From Victivallales bacterium (GTDB lineage Bacteria; Verrucomicrobiota; Lentisphaeria; Oligosphaerales; Oligosphaeraceae): a DNA stretch of 64,000 nt. The stretch is from positions 62,001-126,000 of the forward strand of contig JAFPYX010000061.1 of NCBI GenBank assembly GCA_017417585.1, given 5' to 3'. Shown here one piece after another: positions 44,874 to 54,462 of this stretch. The notes under the pieces are model-generated. The model did no database searches and was not told the DNA's origin. It worked only from the letters and a program-made list of their open reading frames with translations. Position 1 is the first letter of the stretch, and the number at the start of each line of letters is the position of its first letter. The translations under genes and the position numbers were made by a program.

Positions 44874-45038
44874 TATAGAGGCAATTGCAAAAGTAGCCGA
44901 CGGCAGTCACGTGTGAGCTTTCGGTCGTGGGAAAAGCTCGTCCTGTGCACGTGCCTTCGTGCGTAAATCGGACGTGGTGCAGCCATCATCTGCAGAGCGC
45001 CGTGAATGCTCTGGAGAGTTTTGCAATTGCCTTCTATA
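44874..45038. mobile_element. 165-bp inverted-repeat element: MITE-like or structured RNA
   Basis: TATAGAGGCAATTGCAAAA (44874-44892) pairs with TTTTGCAATTGCC plus TTCTATA (45019-45038): 19 pairs with one bulged T. Between the arms are further stems: GAGCTTT 44915-44921 with AAAGCTC 44933-44939; TGCAG 44978-44982 with CTGCA 44990-44994; CAGAGC 44993-44998 with GCTCTG 45008-45013; and CACGTG repeats at ~44909 and ~44949. Both ends finish in TATA, as with TA-target MITEs. It could instead be a multi-branched RNA. It lies in the gap between the EF-hand and SGNH genes, which otherwise holds no gene. Confidence 0.5.
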
Positions 45039-45083
45039 GCATGGGGGAGATTTTTCATCATCTGGGAAATTCTGCTTTTGCCT

Positions 45084-45770
45084 ATGACAACGGAACGCAA
45101 CTACGAAGCGGAAAACACCGTCCCCGCCGCGCGACAGATGGTGGATGACCAGCATGTTTTTTTTCTGTCTGACAAAGCGTCTTCCGGCCGGCGGGTGTTG
45201 TTCATCGGCAATTCCATTACCTTGCATGGATATCGCCCTTCCATCGGCTGGTTCCATTCGGACTGCGGCATGGCGGCTTCCGGCCCGGAGCACGACTATG
45301 TCCATTTGGTGTTGAAGGGCCTTTCGGCATCCCGTCCGGCCATTGGGTGCATTGCGCAGATTGGCGACTGGGAGCTGAACTTCTGGGACGATGGCATTCT
45401 GCATGATGTCTATCAGGGGGCGGCCGACTGGAAGCCGGAGCTGGTGATTGCGCGGCTGGGAGAGAATGTCCGTCCGGAAAAGATGGCGCAGTATCCGCTG
45501 CTGCCGCATTTTGTGAGGATGGTGAGGTTCTTTGCCGGGACGGATGCCCGAGTTGTGGTGACGGACACCTTCTGGCCAAATGCGGAGAAGGAGCGCATTC
45601 TGGCCGAGGCGGCGCAGGAGCTGGGTGCGCCGCTGGTGCACCTTGCGGATTTGGGAACTCAGGATTCGATGAAGGCCGTTGGACTTTTCGAGCATTCCGG
45701 CGTGGCCGGCCATCCTGGCGACGCCGGAATGGCGGCGATTGCCGAAAGAATCCTGGCGAAGATATCTTGA
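45084..45770 (+). CDS. SGNH/GDSL-type hydrolase
   Basis: 228 residues from ATG 45084 (an upstream in-frame ATG at 45006 would lie in the inverted-repeat element). SGNH blocks: I, VLFIGNSITLHGY with the nucleophile Ser; III, VIARLGENV with Asn; V, HSGVAGHPGDAGMAAI with the catalytic Asp-x-x-His order reversed to His-Pro-Gly-Asp, which needs checking. No signal peptide. Family members are esterases, lipases or carbohydrate acetylesterases; the sugar-rich surroundings suggest a carbohydrate esterase. It ends 61 bp before mnmE. Confidence 0.75.
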   Translation: MTTERNYEAENTVPAARQMVDDQHVFFLSDKASSGRRVLFIGNSITLHGYRPSIGWFHSDCGMAASGPEHDYVHLVLKGLSASRPAIGCIAQIGDWELNFWDDGILHDVYQGAADWKPELVIARLGENVRPEKMAQYPLLPHFVRMVRFFAGTDARVVVTDTFWPNAEKERILAEAAQELGAPLVHLADLGTQDSMKAVGLFEHSGVAGHPGDAGMAAIAERILAKIS

Positions 45771-45831
45771 TTTTGGAGTCCGTCCGCAATCGAATAGCAA
45801 TTCGCAGGAAGGGGCTTATATTTTCCTCGTG

Positions 45832-47181
45832 ATGAATCATGGGTATGACAATCAGACCATCTGCGCATTGGCCACCGCCGTCGGCGGCGCATTGGCTGTG
45901 ATCCGCCTTTCCGGAGAGGTTGCACGAGAAACCGCGCAACGGCTCTGGCGAGGACGTGCCAGGCTGGACCGTGCGCATGCCCGCCGGCTTATGCTCGGAC
46001 AACTATATGACGAAAAAGGGGTATTGCTGGATCAGCAGTGCCTGGCCGTCTATATGCCCGGACCGGAGAGCTATACGGGCGAGGATGTGGTGGAGCTGCA
46101 TGGCCATGGCGGGGCATTGCCCATGCGTCGTGCGCTGGAAGCGTTGCTGAGGATTGGACTGAGAAGCGCCCTGCCGGGTGAATTCACCCGCCGGGCTTTT
46201 TTAAATGGCAGGTTGGATTTGACTCAGGCCGAGGCAGTGGCGGAGGTTATCTCCGCCGAGTCGGATGCCGCGCTGGCCTTGGCAAACCGCCAGCTCGCCG
46301 GTGACTTGGGCAATGAAGTCGAGGCCTTCCACGAACAACTGCAAGCCATCCTGGCAGAGGTCGAGTCGCATTTGGATTTTCCGGACGAGGAGCTGGATTG
46401 GAAGCCCCTGGAATGGCTTGAAGACCAGATTGCCGGATTGCAGGCGCGGCTGGGCAAGTTGTCTGCCACTCGGCGCGAAGGCGAGGTGTTGCGCGAGGGC
46501 GTGACGCTGGTGATCGCGGGTGCGCCGAATGTCGGCAAGTCCAGCCTGCTCAATCGGCTGCTGGGACGTGACCGCGCGATTGTCTCTTCAATCCCCGGCA
46601 CCACGCGCGACACCGTGGAGGCTGAGTTGGTGGTGCGGGGCATCCCGTTGCATCTGGTGGACACCGCCGGAATCCGCGCTTCCGAGGACACCGTCGAGGC
46701 CGATGGCATGGCCCGTGCAAAAGATGCGATTGCCGTGGCGGAACTGGTGCTTTGGCTCACCGATGCATCATCGCCGGAAACGCAAGTCCCCTGGCCGGGT
46801 TGGCCGCATCGCGGCACGGTGCTTCAAGTTGAAAACAAATGCGATTTGGCGAGGACTCAATCCTGCGGAGAGATGCCAATCCGCATCTCCGTCTTGACCG
46901 GCGAGGGGTTGGAGGCGCTTGCCGACGCGATTGAAACGGCCGTGCTGGGACGCCGTGGCGGCACCACCGGAACCGTGGCGGTCAGTGCCCGTCATGCGGC
47001 CTTGCTGGACCGTGTCCGGGCAAAACTCGCCGAGGCATTGCCGTTTCTGGAGACCTCCGCGTGGGAACTGGCCGCGATTCCCCTGCATGATGCGCTTGAC
47101 GCTTTGGGCGAAATCACCGGCCGAGCGGTGGCGCCTGACTTGCTTGACACCATCTTTCATCGTTTCTGCATCGGGAAATAA
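45832..47181 (+). CDS. mnmE: tRNA uridine-5-carboxymethylaminomethyl(34) synthesis GTPase MnmE
   Basis: 449 residues, standard length. With MnmG it modifies the wobble uridine of several tRNAs. The N-terminal folate-binding domain starts TICALATAVGGALAVIRLSG; the helical domain has GEFTRRAFLNGRLDLTQAEA; the G domain has GAPNVGKSSLLN, the switch region PGTTRDTVEAE, DTAGIR and NKCDLA; the C-terminus ends in the invariant FCIGK whose Cys is catalytic. ATG 45832 fits homologues; the upstream open frame is shadow of the SGNH gene. mnmG is not in the window. The rhamnose operon starts 45 bp later. Confidence 0.97.
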   Translation: MNHGYDNQTICALATAVGGALAVIRLSGEVARETAQRLWRGRARLDRAHARRLMLGQLYDEKGVLLDQQCLAVYMPGPESYTGEDVVELHGHGGALPMRRALEALLRIGLRSALPGEFTRRAFLNGRLDLTQAEAVAEVISAESDAALALANRQLAGDLGNEVEAFHEQLQAILAEVESHLDFPDEELDWKPLEWLEDQIAGLQARLGKLSATRREGEVLREGVTLVIAGAPNVGKSSLLNRLLGRDRAIVSSIPGTTRDTVEAELVVRGIPLHLVDTAGIRASEDTVEADGMARAKDAIAVAELVLWLTDASSPETQVPWPGWPHRGTVLQVENKCDLARTQSCGEMPIRISVLTGEGLEALADAIETAVLGRRGGTTGTVAVSARHAALLDRVRAKLAEALPFLETSAWELAAIPLHDALDALGEITGRAVAPDLLDTIFHRFCIGK

Positions 47182-47226
47182 ACCTCATTCTGGCTGGAAT
47201 GCATTCCAGTCGCATTCTCTTAGAAC

Positions 47227-48291
47227 ATGGAACGTACTTTCATAGTGACTGGCGGTGCCGGCTTTATCGGCTCGGCAGTGGTCAGGCTACTCATGGAAAC
47301 CACGCCGCACCGAGTGGTTGTGGTAGACAAGTTGACCTACGCAGGAAATCCCGAGAATCTTGCTGAATTCCAGGGCAGTCCACGTTTCCGTTTTTGCCAG
47401 ACCGATATATGTGACCGCCCGGCGATGGACCACATCCTGGCGGAAGAACATCCAGACAACATCCTGAACCTTGCGGCAGAATCCCATGTTGATCGCTCCA
47501 TTGATGCGCCTGGCACTTTCGTGGAGACGAATGTCACCGGAACCTACACGCTCCTGGAGGCTGCGCGGAATTATTTCGCCTCATTGGATGACACCCATCG
47601 CGGGCGTTTCCGGTTCCAGCACATCTCCACGGACGAGGTCTTTGGCGATCTTGGCACTCCCGAAGCGCCGCGTTTTTGCGAAACAACCCCATATGCACCT
47701 TCCTCACCCTATTCGGCCAGTAAGGCCGCCAGCGACCATCTGGTGCGGGCATGGCATCGCACCTACGGCTTGCCCACATTGTTGACAAACTGCTCTAACA
47801 ACTACGGCCCCAGGCATTTCCCGGAAAAACTCATCCCGCTGATTATTCTCTCCGCATTGGCGGGCAAGCCTTTGCCGATCTATGGCACGGGACAGCAGGT
47901 CCGTGACTGGCTTTATGTGGAGGACCATGCGCGTGCACTGGTGACCGTCGCCTTGCACGCCAGGCCTGGCGAGAGCTACTGTATTGGCGGGGACTGCGAG
48001 CAGACCAATCTTGATGTCGTCAAACAAGTCTGCAAGCTGCTGGACGAAATGCGGCCGCGTGCGGATGGCCGTTCCTACGCGGAACAAATCACATTTGTGA
48101 CGGACCGACCAGGGCATGATTTGCGCTACGCCATCGATCCTGGGAAAATCCGCCACGACCTCGGATGGGCACCGCAGGAAAATTTCCCTTCTGGTCTTCG
48201 TAAGACCATCCAGTGGTATCTGGACAACCAACCCTGGTGCCAGCACATCCTCGAGGGCACGTACCAATGCCAGCGCCTGGGACTGGGATGA
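47227..48291 (+). CDS. rfbB: dTDP-glucose 4,6-dehydratase
   Basis: 354 residues, extended SDR. NAD fold [14 protein letters not shown], catalytic [18 protein letters not shown] (Tyr/Lys), then the [19 protein letters not shown] block and [15 protein letters not shown], all diagnostic of RmlB. It converts dTDP-glucose to dTDP-4-keto-6-deoxyglucose, step two of dTDP-L-rhamnose synthesis. First gene of the rfbB-A-C-D set; it lies 45 bp after mnmE and 79 bp before rfbA. Confidence 0.96.
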   Translation: MERTFIVTGGAGFIGSAVVRLLMETTPHRVVVVDKLTYAGNPENLAEFQGSPRFRFCQTDICDRPAMDHILAEEHPDNILNLAAESHVDRSIDAPGTFVETNVTGTYTLLEAARNYFASLDDTHRGRFRFQHISTDEVFGDLGTPEAPRFCETTPYAPSSPYSASKAASDHLVRAWHRTYGLPTLLTNCSNNYGPRHFPEKLIPLIILSALAGKPLPIYGTGQQVRDWLYVEDHARALVTVALHARPGESYCIGGDCEQTNLDVVKQVCKLLDEMRPRADGRSYAEQITFVTDRPGHDLRYAIDPGKIRHDLGWAPQENFPSGLRKTIQWYLDNQPWCQHILEGTYQCQRLGLG

Positions 48292-48370
48292 TATATCCGT
48301 CTGGCGGGCGGAAACCAGGACATTGCATTCACTTTTCCTCTCCCCCTTCAACTCTCATTTCCTGCCTTCT

Positions 48371-49267
48371 ATGAAAGGAATCGTTCTTGCCGGCGGCGCA
48401 GGCACGCGGCTGCATCCCATCACGCTGGGTGTCTCCAAGCAGTTGCTTCCGATTTATGACAAACCAATGATCTACTACCCGATTTCGACGCTGATGTTGG
48501 CGGGAATCCGGGAAATACTGGTCATCACCACTCCGGAGGACCAGTCTGCCTTCCGGCGCTTGCTGGGGGATGGCGCGCAATTCGGCGTGGAGTTCACATA
48601 TGCGGTCCAGCCCAGGCCCGAGGGACTGGCACAGGCATTCCTCATCGGCAAGGAGTTCATCGGCAAGGGCTCGGTTGCGATGGTGCTGGGTGACAACATC
48701 TTCTACGGGGCGAATCTCCAGGCGCTCTGCCGTCGAGCCGCCATGCGAACGCGGGGGGCCACGGTCTTTGGATATCAGGTCAGTGACCCGCAATCCTTCG
48801 GGGTAGTTGAATTTGATTCAGAGGGTCGCGCGGTGTCCATTGAGGAGAAGCCAGCCGTCCCGCGTTCGAATTTTGCGGTTACGGGGCTATATTTCTATGA
48901 TAGCCAGGTGGTTTCCATTGCCGAGCATATAACCCCATCTGCCCGAGGTGAACTGGAAATCACTGCCGTGAATCAGGAATATCTGCGGCGCGGACAGCTC
49001 AATGTCGAGCTTTTCGGCCGCGGCTATGCCTGGCTGGATACTGGAACCTACGAACGGCTCATCGACGCGGGAAACTTCATCCGGACCATCGAACAGCGAC
49101 AGGGCCTGCAGGTTGGATGCTTGGAGGAAATCGCATTCCGCAACGGGTGGCTGACGGCGGAAATGCTTCGGAAAACAGCTGCGGCAATGGCGAAAACAGA
49201 ATACGGGAAATATCTTTTCAGCCTGGCGGAAACAACGCTTTCCGTGCAGGCAAAGGGAAATGGTTAG
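48371..49267 (+). CDS. rfbA: Glucose-1-phosphate thymidylyltransferase
   Basis: 298 residues from ATG 48371 (the open frame extends 85 codons upstream across the rfbB end, which is shadow). N-terminal [19 protein letters not shown] and [17 protein letters not shown], then VLGDNIFYG and [18 protein letters not shown]: RmlA signatures. It makes dTDP-glucose from glucose-1-phosphate and dTTP, the first step of the rhamnose pathway and its feedback-controlled point. Located between rfbB and rfbC. Confidence 0.97.
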   Translation: MKGIVLAGGAGTRLHPITLGVSKQLLPIYDKPMIYYPISTLMLAGIREILVITTPEDQSAFRRLLGDGAQFGVEFTYAVQPRPEGLAQAFLIGKEFIGKGSVAMVLGDNIFYGANLQALCRRAAMRTRGATVFGYQVSDPQSFGVVEFDSEGRAVSIEEKPAVPRSNFAVTGLYFYDSQVVSIAEHITPSARGELEITAVNQEYLRRGQLNVELFGRGYAWLDTGTYERLIDAGNFIRTIEQRQGLQVGCLEEIAFRNGWLTAEMLRKTAAAMAKTEYGKYLFSLAETTLSVQAKGNG

Positions 49268-49321
49268 AATCATAAATTGACTTGAAAAGGAAAAACTTGT
49301 CCTTTTTTTAACAGCGTTTCC

Positions 49322-49885
49322 ATGTTTACAATAATTGACACGCCATTTACAGGGTTGAAGATCATTGAACCATTCGTCCACGGCGACGAGCGGGGGTATT
49401 TTTTCGAAGTCTGGAAAAAGAGCTTCTTCGAAGATGCGGGCCTAAGTTGTTCTTTCGTGCAAGACAACGAGTCTCGTTCAACATTCGGAGTGGTTCGGGG
49501 ACTGCACTGGCAAGCTGCGCCCTACGCGCAGACGAAACTGCTTCGGGCGGTCGCCGGGACGATTCTGGATGTCGTAGTTGACCTCCGGCAGACCGAGGCT
49601 ACTTTCGGGAAGCATTTCGTCGCTGAGCTTTCTGGGGAAAATCATCGGCAATTCTATATCCCCAAGGGATTCGCACACGGCTTTGCTGTTCTCTCCAAGT
49701 GTGCGGTGGTGAACTACAAGGTCGACGCTCCGTGGGTCCGGGAGGCAGAACGCTGTTTGCGTTTTGACGATCCCGCCTTGGGCATCGACTTGCCGATTCC
49801 GGTGGCGGATCGCATTCTTTCACCGAAGGACTCCCAGGGGATGAGCTGGAAGGAGCTTCTGGAGAAACAGGAGGGTTTCCACTAA
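49322..49885 (+). CDS. rfbC: dTDP-4-dehydrorhamnose 3,5-epimerase
   Basis: 187 residues, the usual size. Cupin fold with GLKIIEPFVHGDERGYFFE, the catalytic His in VVRGLHWQ, YIPKGFAHGFAVLS and the following Tyr in VNYKVDAPW. It epimerises C3 and C5 of the 4-keto sugar. The stop overlaps the rfbD start by one base (TAATG), so the two are coupled. It starts 54 bp after rfbA. Confidence 0.96.
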   Translation: MFTIIDTPFTGLKIIEPFVHGDERGYFFEVWKKSFFEDAGLSCSFVQDNESRSTFGVVRGLHWQAAPYAQTKLLRAVAGTILDVVVDLRQTEATFGKHFVAELSGENHRQFYIPKGFAHGFAVLSKCAVVNYKVDAPWVREAERCLRFDDPALGIDLPIPVADRILSPKDSQGMSWKELLEKQEGFH

Positions 49886-50736
49886 TGCGGATTGTCGTTA
49901 CCGGAGGACGAGGGATGCTGGCGAGGACGCTCCTGAGGACGCTGGGGATCCGCCATGAGGTGGTTCCTGTGGATGTGCAGGAGGCTGACATCACCGATGC
50001 GGCCGGCGTAAACGAGCTGTTTGCGCGACTAAGGCCGGAAACGGTAATCCACTGTGCGGCGATGACACAGGTGGATGACTGCGAGGCCAAACGCGACCTC
50101 GCCTTCCGCGTGAATGCGGAAGGCGCCGGGAATGTCGCGGCGGCATGTGAACGTCAGCAAGCAAGACTGATTTCCATCTCCACTGACTACGTCTTTTCTG
50201 GGAAGCTGGATCGTCCATACCGGGAAAGCGATCCGGCCGAAGGGGCACAGACCGTCTATGGCCAAAGCAAACGCGCAGGGGAACTGCAGGTGCTGGCTAA
50301 TTGCCCTGGCGCATTGATCTGTCGCATTAGCTGGCTCTATGGTCCTGGAGGACCTAGCTTTGTGCATACGATGTTGCGACTGGCTGATGGTTCGCGCCCG
50401 TTGCTGAAGGTCGTTAACGATCAGCATGGCAACCCCACCAGCACTCTCGCGGTGGCAGGTCATCTTGCGTTGCTATTGGAGCGCCCGGAGATTGACGGCA
50501 TCCTTCATCTCACCTGTGAGGGAGATGCGACCTGGTATGAATTTGCACAGGAAATTTTCCGCCTGAAGGGAATCTCGCAGGCTGTTGTTCCTTGCGCTAC
50601 TGCGGAGTTCCCTCGCCCCGCGCCCCGTCCTCCAAACTCCAGGCTGGAAAAGGCCCGGCTCCGCGAGCTTGGCCTTCCGCCCATGCCCGACTGGCATGCC
50701 GCTCTCAAGCAATTTCTCGCGCTTTCATCCTCTTAA
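49885..50736 (+). CDS. rfbD: dTDP-4-dehydrorhamnose reductase
   Basis: 283 residues. SDR fold: MRIVVTGGRGMLARTLLRTL, catalytic TVYGQSKRAGE (Tyr/Lys), then SWLYGPGGPSFVHTML and PRPPNSRLEKARL near the C-terminus. It makes the final product dTDP-L-rhamnose for rhamnosyl transfer to lipopolysaccharide or glycoprotein. Completes the operon. The next gene, the large glycosidase, starts 112 bp later and may be separate. Confidence 0.95.
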   Translation: MRIVVTGGRGMLARTLLRTLGIRHEVVPVDVQEADITDAAGVNELFARLRPETVIHCAAMTQVDDCEAKRDLAFRVNAEGAGNVAAACERQQARLISISTDYVFSGKLDRPYRESDPAEGAQTVYGQSKRAGELQVLANCPGALICRISWLYGPGGPSFVHTMLRLADGSRPLLKVVNDQHGNPTSTLAVAGHLALLLERPEIDGILHLTCEGDATWYEFAQEIFRLKGISQAVVPCATAEFPRPAPRPPNSRLEKARLRELGLPPMPDWHAALKQFLALSSS

Positions 50737-50848
50737 AATTTAAGCCAACTAAACTTCAGACCGGTTAAAACGCAAAACGCGGGGAAATCTCTTCCCACTT
50801 GGAAGTCTGAAGACTTTGCAAATTACACGCCGAATCAGTTTTCATCCG

Positions 50849-53800
50849 ATGAATCACAAGATGAACCGTCTGTTCCTTTTCCACGCCATTTTGGTGTCCG
50901 CCGCTCTTTTGGGCGAAGGTTTTCCCGTATGGTTTTTTGCGAATTCCGTGTCACCCGAACCCTGGAGCCATGCCACCCGGCTGACTACCACGCCCACGCC
51001 GGACGGATTGCTATTGGAACTCGTGGCATGGGACTCCAATCTCGCCGCATCCGGTCTAGACCTGGATCCGGCGGAATGCGGTGGACTCAGCTTCGAATAC
51101 CGCGCGGAGGGCTTCTCCGAGCCGACCTCGGGACAACTTTTTTTCCAGACCGAGGCATCGCCTGGCTACGATGAGCAGAAAGAGATTTTCCTGCCGGCTT
51201 TGAATAGCGATGGCGAATGGCATTCCATCGCCGTGGATGCTGGTCAGGTACGCGGCGGAAAGCAACTCTGGGCCGAAGGCGGGCGCATCACCGACATCCG
51301 GCTGGACTTCGCCGACCAGTTTCCTGGGCGTATCTTTTTGCGTTCCATAAAAATGCTTCCTTACAAGCGCTCCCGTGCGGCAAAGCGCGGGCTGCCGGAA
51401 CACCGCCAGGTAGAGCTGCCGCCCACGGATGCGCAGGCTTGGATGAATATACGGACAGTGGACCGCGAGGCGCCGGTCTTCTCCTCCCCCATGACCGCGC
51501 CCGCCAACGGTGGCTTCGACCACATCGGGCACTGTTTCCTGCGCAAGGAATTTGAGGTGTCTGGAATGGCACAGCAGGCGTTGCTCCAGACGGTCTGCGA
51601 TGACGAAATCGCCGCAGTCCATCTCAACGGACACCTGGTCGAATTCCCATGGAGCCTCAACTGGAAGCACTCTGACTGCGTAGAGATTCCGGCGGAGTTC
51701 TTTGTCCAGGGCAAAAACCTTCTTGCCGTGGACTATGTCAACACCGGAAGTGTCGGTGGTCTGATGCTGGACCTCCAGGTGGTATTGCAGGACCAATCCT
51801 TTGTTCTCGTCAATCTGGATGGCGCTCATGGCACGCTCAAGCCGGAAGAACATTGGGAGGATCCCGCGACCAAAGTCGCCTGGACGCTGGCGGAGACCCG
51901 TCCGGGTGCGCCCAATCCCCCTTGGCGCGACTTCCCGTCATACCGTTCCATTCGACCTGAGATGGAGCAAATGACCGTCACCGTCCTCCATCAGGAAGGC
52001 AGTTCGGTGGATGTCATGATGCACGGCGAACCTGCGCTGACGGAGGAAAGCCGCGTCTTCGCCAAGCTCTACAGCGGAAAGGATCGCCATATTCCGCTAA
52101 AGATATTCACCGGAAGCGTCCGCGAACTCGGTGGAGTCCTTCAGGAAGACGGTGCCTGGCGTTTCCACTTTGACGACCAGGGGTATCTGCGCTACGGTGC
52201 ACCAGTGGAGGGAGCCTGGGAGTTCGGCATGCATGGCCGCAATGCCTCCGGCGACACCGAAGTCTCCTTTCAACTTGGCGACCGACCGATGCCTGGCGAA
52301 AAAGCGGTTCTGCGACTGGCGGAAACTCCCGTTGGTCCGATTGCGATGCTGAACGGGAAGCCGTTTTATTTCAATGTATTGACCATCGATACCTTCCAGG
52401 CCCCCACGGGCATGGAAGGCGCCGGTTCGCCGTTCAATGTGGTGGTCAGTCGCGCTGGTGGGCAGAATCCCGAATGGTGGATCGGGCCAGGCGAATACGA
52501 TTTTACCGCGCTGGACCGCCAGCTGAATTTCGCTTTGGCGAACTATCCCGACGCGATGCTGGGCTTCTATGTCTGGTGCGAACCCGGCCTGTGGTATGGT
52601 CGGATGCATCCCGAACGGATGTCCCGCAACGAGAAGGGCGAAACCACCGGCTACTATGTTTCTACGCTTAGTTTTTCCAATCCGGAATGGCTTGCCGACG
52701 CCCGCGCCGCACTTGCCGAACTGGTCAGGCACTGTGAGAAGTACTTCGGCCCCAGAATGGTGTTATATAGTCTGATGGGCGGAGCAACCTGCGAATGGCA
52801 AGGCTGGACGGCGCACAGCGAACTCTTCTCCGACTACAGCGAAACCGAGGCGCGCCAGTTCGCAAAATTTGCCGCCGCACAGGGAAAGACCGTCACCGCC
52901 GTTCCCACCCGCGCCGAACGCATCGCCTCCGATGGCGGCATCTTCCGCAATCCAGTCCGGGACTGGAAGGCCATCCTCTATGACCGCTTCTACAATGTGG
53001 CAATGGCCAATGCCATAGATGTAATCGCCGATGCCGTCAAGGCGGCCTGCAACGGCGACAAGCTGGTCGGCACCTACTACGGCTACCTTCAGGAATATGG
53101 CACTCTGGGCTATTGCGTGAACTCTGGCGGACACAACGACTTGCGGCGACTGCTGGCCTCGCCAAACATCGACTTCCTGCTCTCGCCCAACAGTTACGGT
53201 CTGCGCTCGCTGGGTTCGCCAAATGCGGAGATGAAGCCCTTTGCCGCCATCCGCGAAGCCGGAAAGCTCTCGATGCTCGAGGACGACACGCGCACGCATC
53301 TCACCCCCGCCGCCGGATACGACCAGACGCTCAATTTGGAGGACACCATCATGGTCTTCCGCCGCAACCTCGCGCAGTACCTGTCCCACGGAGTTCCGCT
53401 CAACCAGTTGCCTCTGACCGCCGGAAATGAACTGGACCACCCCGCCATCCGCCAGACCTTCCTCCGTGCCGTGGCGGCCGGACAGTTCCGCTATGAGCAT
53501 CCCGCGCCACTCCGCGCTGAAATCGCGGCCGTGGTTGACGCGGACTCCATCCAGTATCTCGCCGCAACCCGAGGTTCGATTACCACCAAAGAGACCGCTC
53601 GCTATACCTTCGCCAGCAACGGCGACTTCGTGGATGACATTCGCCACACCCTTCCCGTTTCCGGCGAGATGCTTTACTACCAGCGCTATCCGCTCGCCCA
53701 ATGCGGTGCGCCCGTGGACTGGATTCTGCTTGATGACGTGCCACGCCTCGCCTCGCAATACAAGCTCGTGATTCTTCTGGGCGCATATGCGGACACTCCG

Positions 53801-54406
53801 CAACTGCGACAGGCGGTGGAGGCTCTAAGAGCCGCTGGCACAAAATTCATCGTGGCATACGGCGCAGGGTTCATCGACCCCGCTGAAGCGGGTTTCTCCG
53901 CCGCGCCAATGAACGAACTGCTGGGCATGGCCATCCACCAAATCAGTGCCGGAAGCATCGCCATGGAGTTCCCGGACGGGCGAACCGTCGGTGCCGAATA
54001 CACGGCCGCACCGCGTTTTTGCGTCGAGGACCTGGAAGCGACAACCTTGGCGCACTATGCCGCCGCCCCAACGCTTACCGCCGTCGCGCAAAAAGGCAAT
54101 GCGATTTTCTACGGCGGAGCACTGCTGGATGCGGATTTCGTGCGTGAGACCGCCCGCGAGGCAGGCGCGCACATCTACTGCGAGACCACCGACAACCTCG
54201 CCGCCGGCAACGGAATCATCTCCATTCACTGCAACCAGCCGGGCACCAAGGCCATCCGCTTCCCGGAGGCAACCGATGTCGTGGACCTCTTCACGGGAGA
54301 GGTCCTTGGACGCGGCGTCACCGAAGTCTCCTTCCCGATGGAGGGCTTCCAGACCCGCGCCCTCATCACCGGAAACGCGGAAGAGCTCCAGACGCTTTTC
54401 CAGTAA
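50849..54406 (+). CDS. Very large secreted clan GH-A-like glycoside hydrolase (paralogue 3)
   Basis: 1185 residues from ATG 50849 (ATG 50861 is an alternative; the open frame begins at 50816). Signal peptide NRLFLFHAILVSAALLG. About 480 residues of beta-sandwich modules precede the barrel, including a galactose-binding-like pair (DAGQVRGGKQLWAEGG; CDDEIAAVHLNGHLVEFPW). The TIM-barrel region shares with the other paralogues Glu649 in GGATCEWQGW and Glu811 in LSMLEDDTRT. A GH42-like amidotransferase region and a C-terminal beta domain follow. It is ~300 residues longer than paralogues 1 and 2 by its N-terminal modules. It follows the rhamnose operon; substrate unknown, but rhamnose- or galactose-containing glycans are plausible. 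Confidence 0.65.
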   Translation: MNHKMNRLFLFHAILVSAALLGEGFPVWFFANSVSPEPWSHATRLTTTPTPDGLLLELVAWDSNLAASGLDLDPAECGGLSFEYRAEGFSEPTSGQLFFQTEASPGYDEQKEIFLPALNSDGEWHSIAVDAGQVRGGKQLWAEGGRITDIRLDFADQFPGRIFLRSIKMLPYKRSRAAKRGLPEHRQVELPPTDAQAWMNIRTVDREAPVFSSPMTAPANGGFDHIGHCFLRKEFEVSGMAQQALLQTVCDDEIAAVHLNGHLVEFPWSLNWKHSDCVEIPAEFFVQGKNLLAVDYVNTGSVGGLMLDLQVVLQDQSFVLVNLDGAHGTLKPEEHWEDPATKVAWTLAETRPGAPNPPWRDFPSYRSIRPEMEQMTVTVLHQEGSSVDVMMHGEPALTEESRVFAKLYSGKDRHIPLKIFTGSVRELGGVLQEDGAWRFHFDDQGYLRYGAPVEGAWEFGMHGRNASGDTEVSFQLGDRPMPGEKAVLRLAETPVGPIAMLNGKPFYFNVLTIDTFQAPTGMEGAGSPFNVVVSRAGGQNPEWWIGPGEYDFTALDRQLNFALANYPDAMLGFYVWCEPGLWYGRMHPERMSRNEKGETTGYYVSTLSFSNPEWLADARAALAELVRHCEKYFGPRMVLYSLMGGATCEWQGWTAHSELFSDYSETEARQFAKFAAAQGKTVTAVPTRAERIASDGGIFRNPVRDWKAILYDRFYNVAMANAIDVIADAVKAACNGDKLVGTYYGYLQEYGTLGYCVNSGGHNDLRRLLASPNIDFLLSPNSYGLRSLGSPNAEMKPFAAIREAGKLSMLEDDTRTHLTPAAGYDQTLNLEDTIMVFRRNLAQYLSHGVPLNQLPLTAGNELDHPAIRQTFLRAVAAGQFRYEHPAPLRAEIAAVVDADSIQYLAATRGSITTKETARYTFASNGDFVDDIRHTLPVSGEMLYYQRYPLAQCGAPVDWILLDDVPRLASQYKLVILLGAYADTPQLRQAVEALRAAGTKFIVAYGAGFIDPAEAGFSAAPMNELLGMAIHQISAGSIAMEFPDGRTVGAEYTAAPRFCVEDLEATTLAHYAAAPTLTAVAQKGNAIFYGGALLDADFVRETAREAGAHIYCETTDNLAAGNGIISIHCNQPGTKAIRFPEATDVVDLFTGEVLGRGVTEVSFPMEGFQTRALITGNAEELQTLFQ

Positions 54407-54462
54407 TTGAAAGAAACTCAGCCGGCGGGATACCTCAATACCCGCCAAACACCCAAGAAACT

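Noticed and set aside
45106..45770. SGNH gene as an intact classical GDSL lipase
   Set aside because: Blocks I and III are present, but block V does not show the usual DxxH order clearly, so only the superfamily is named.
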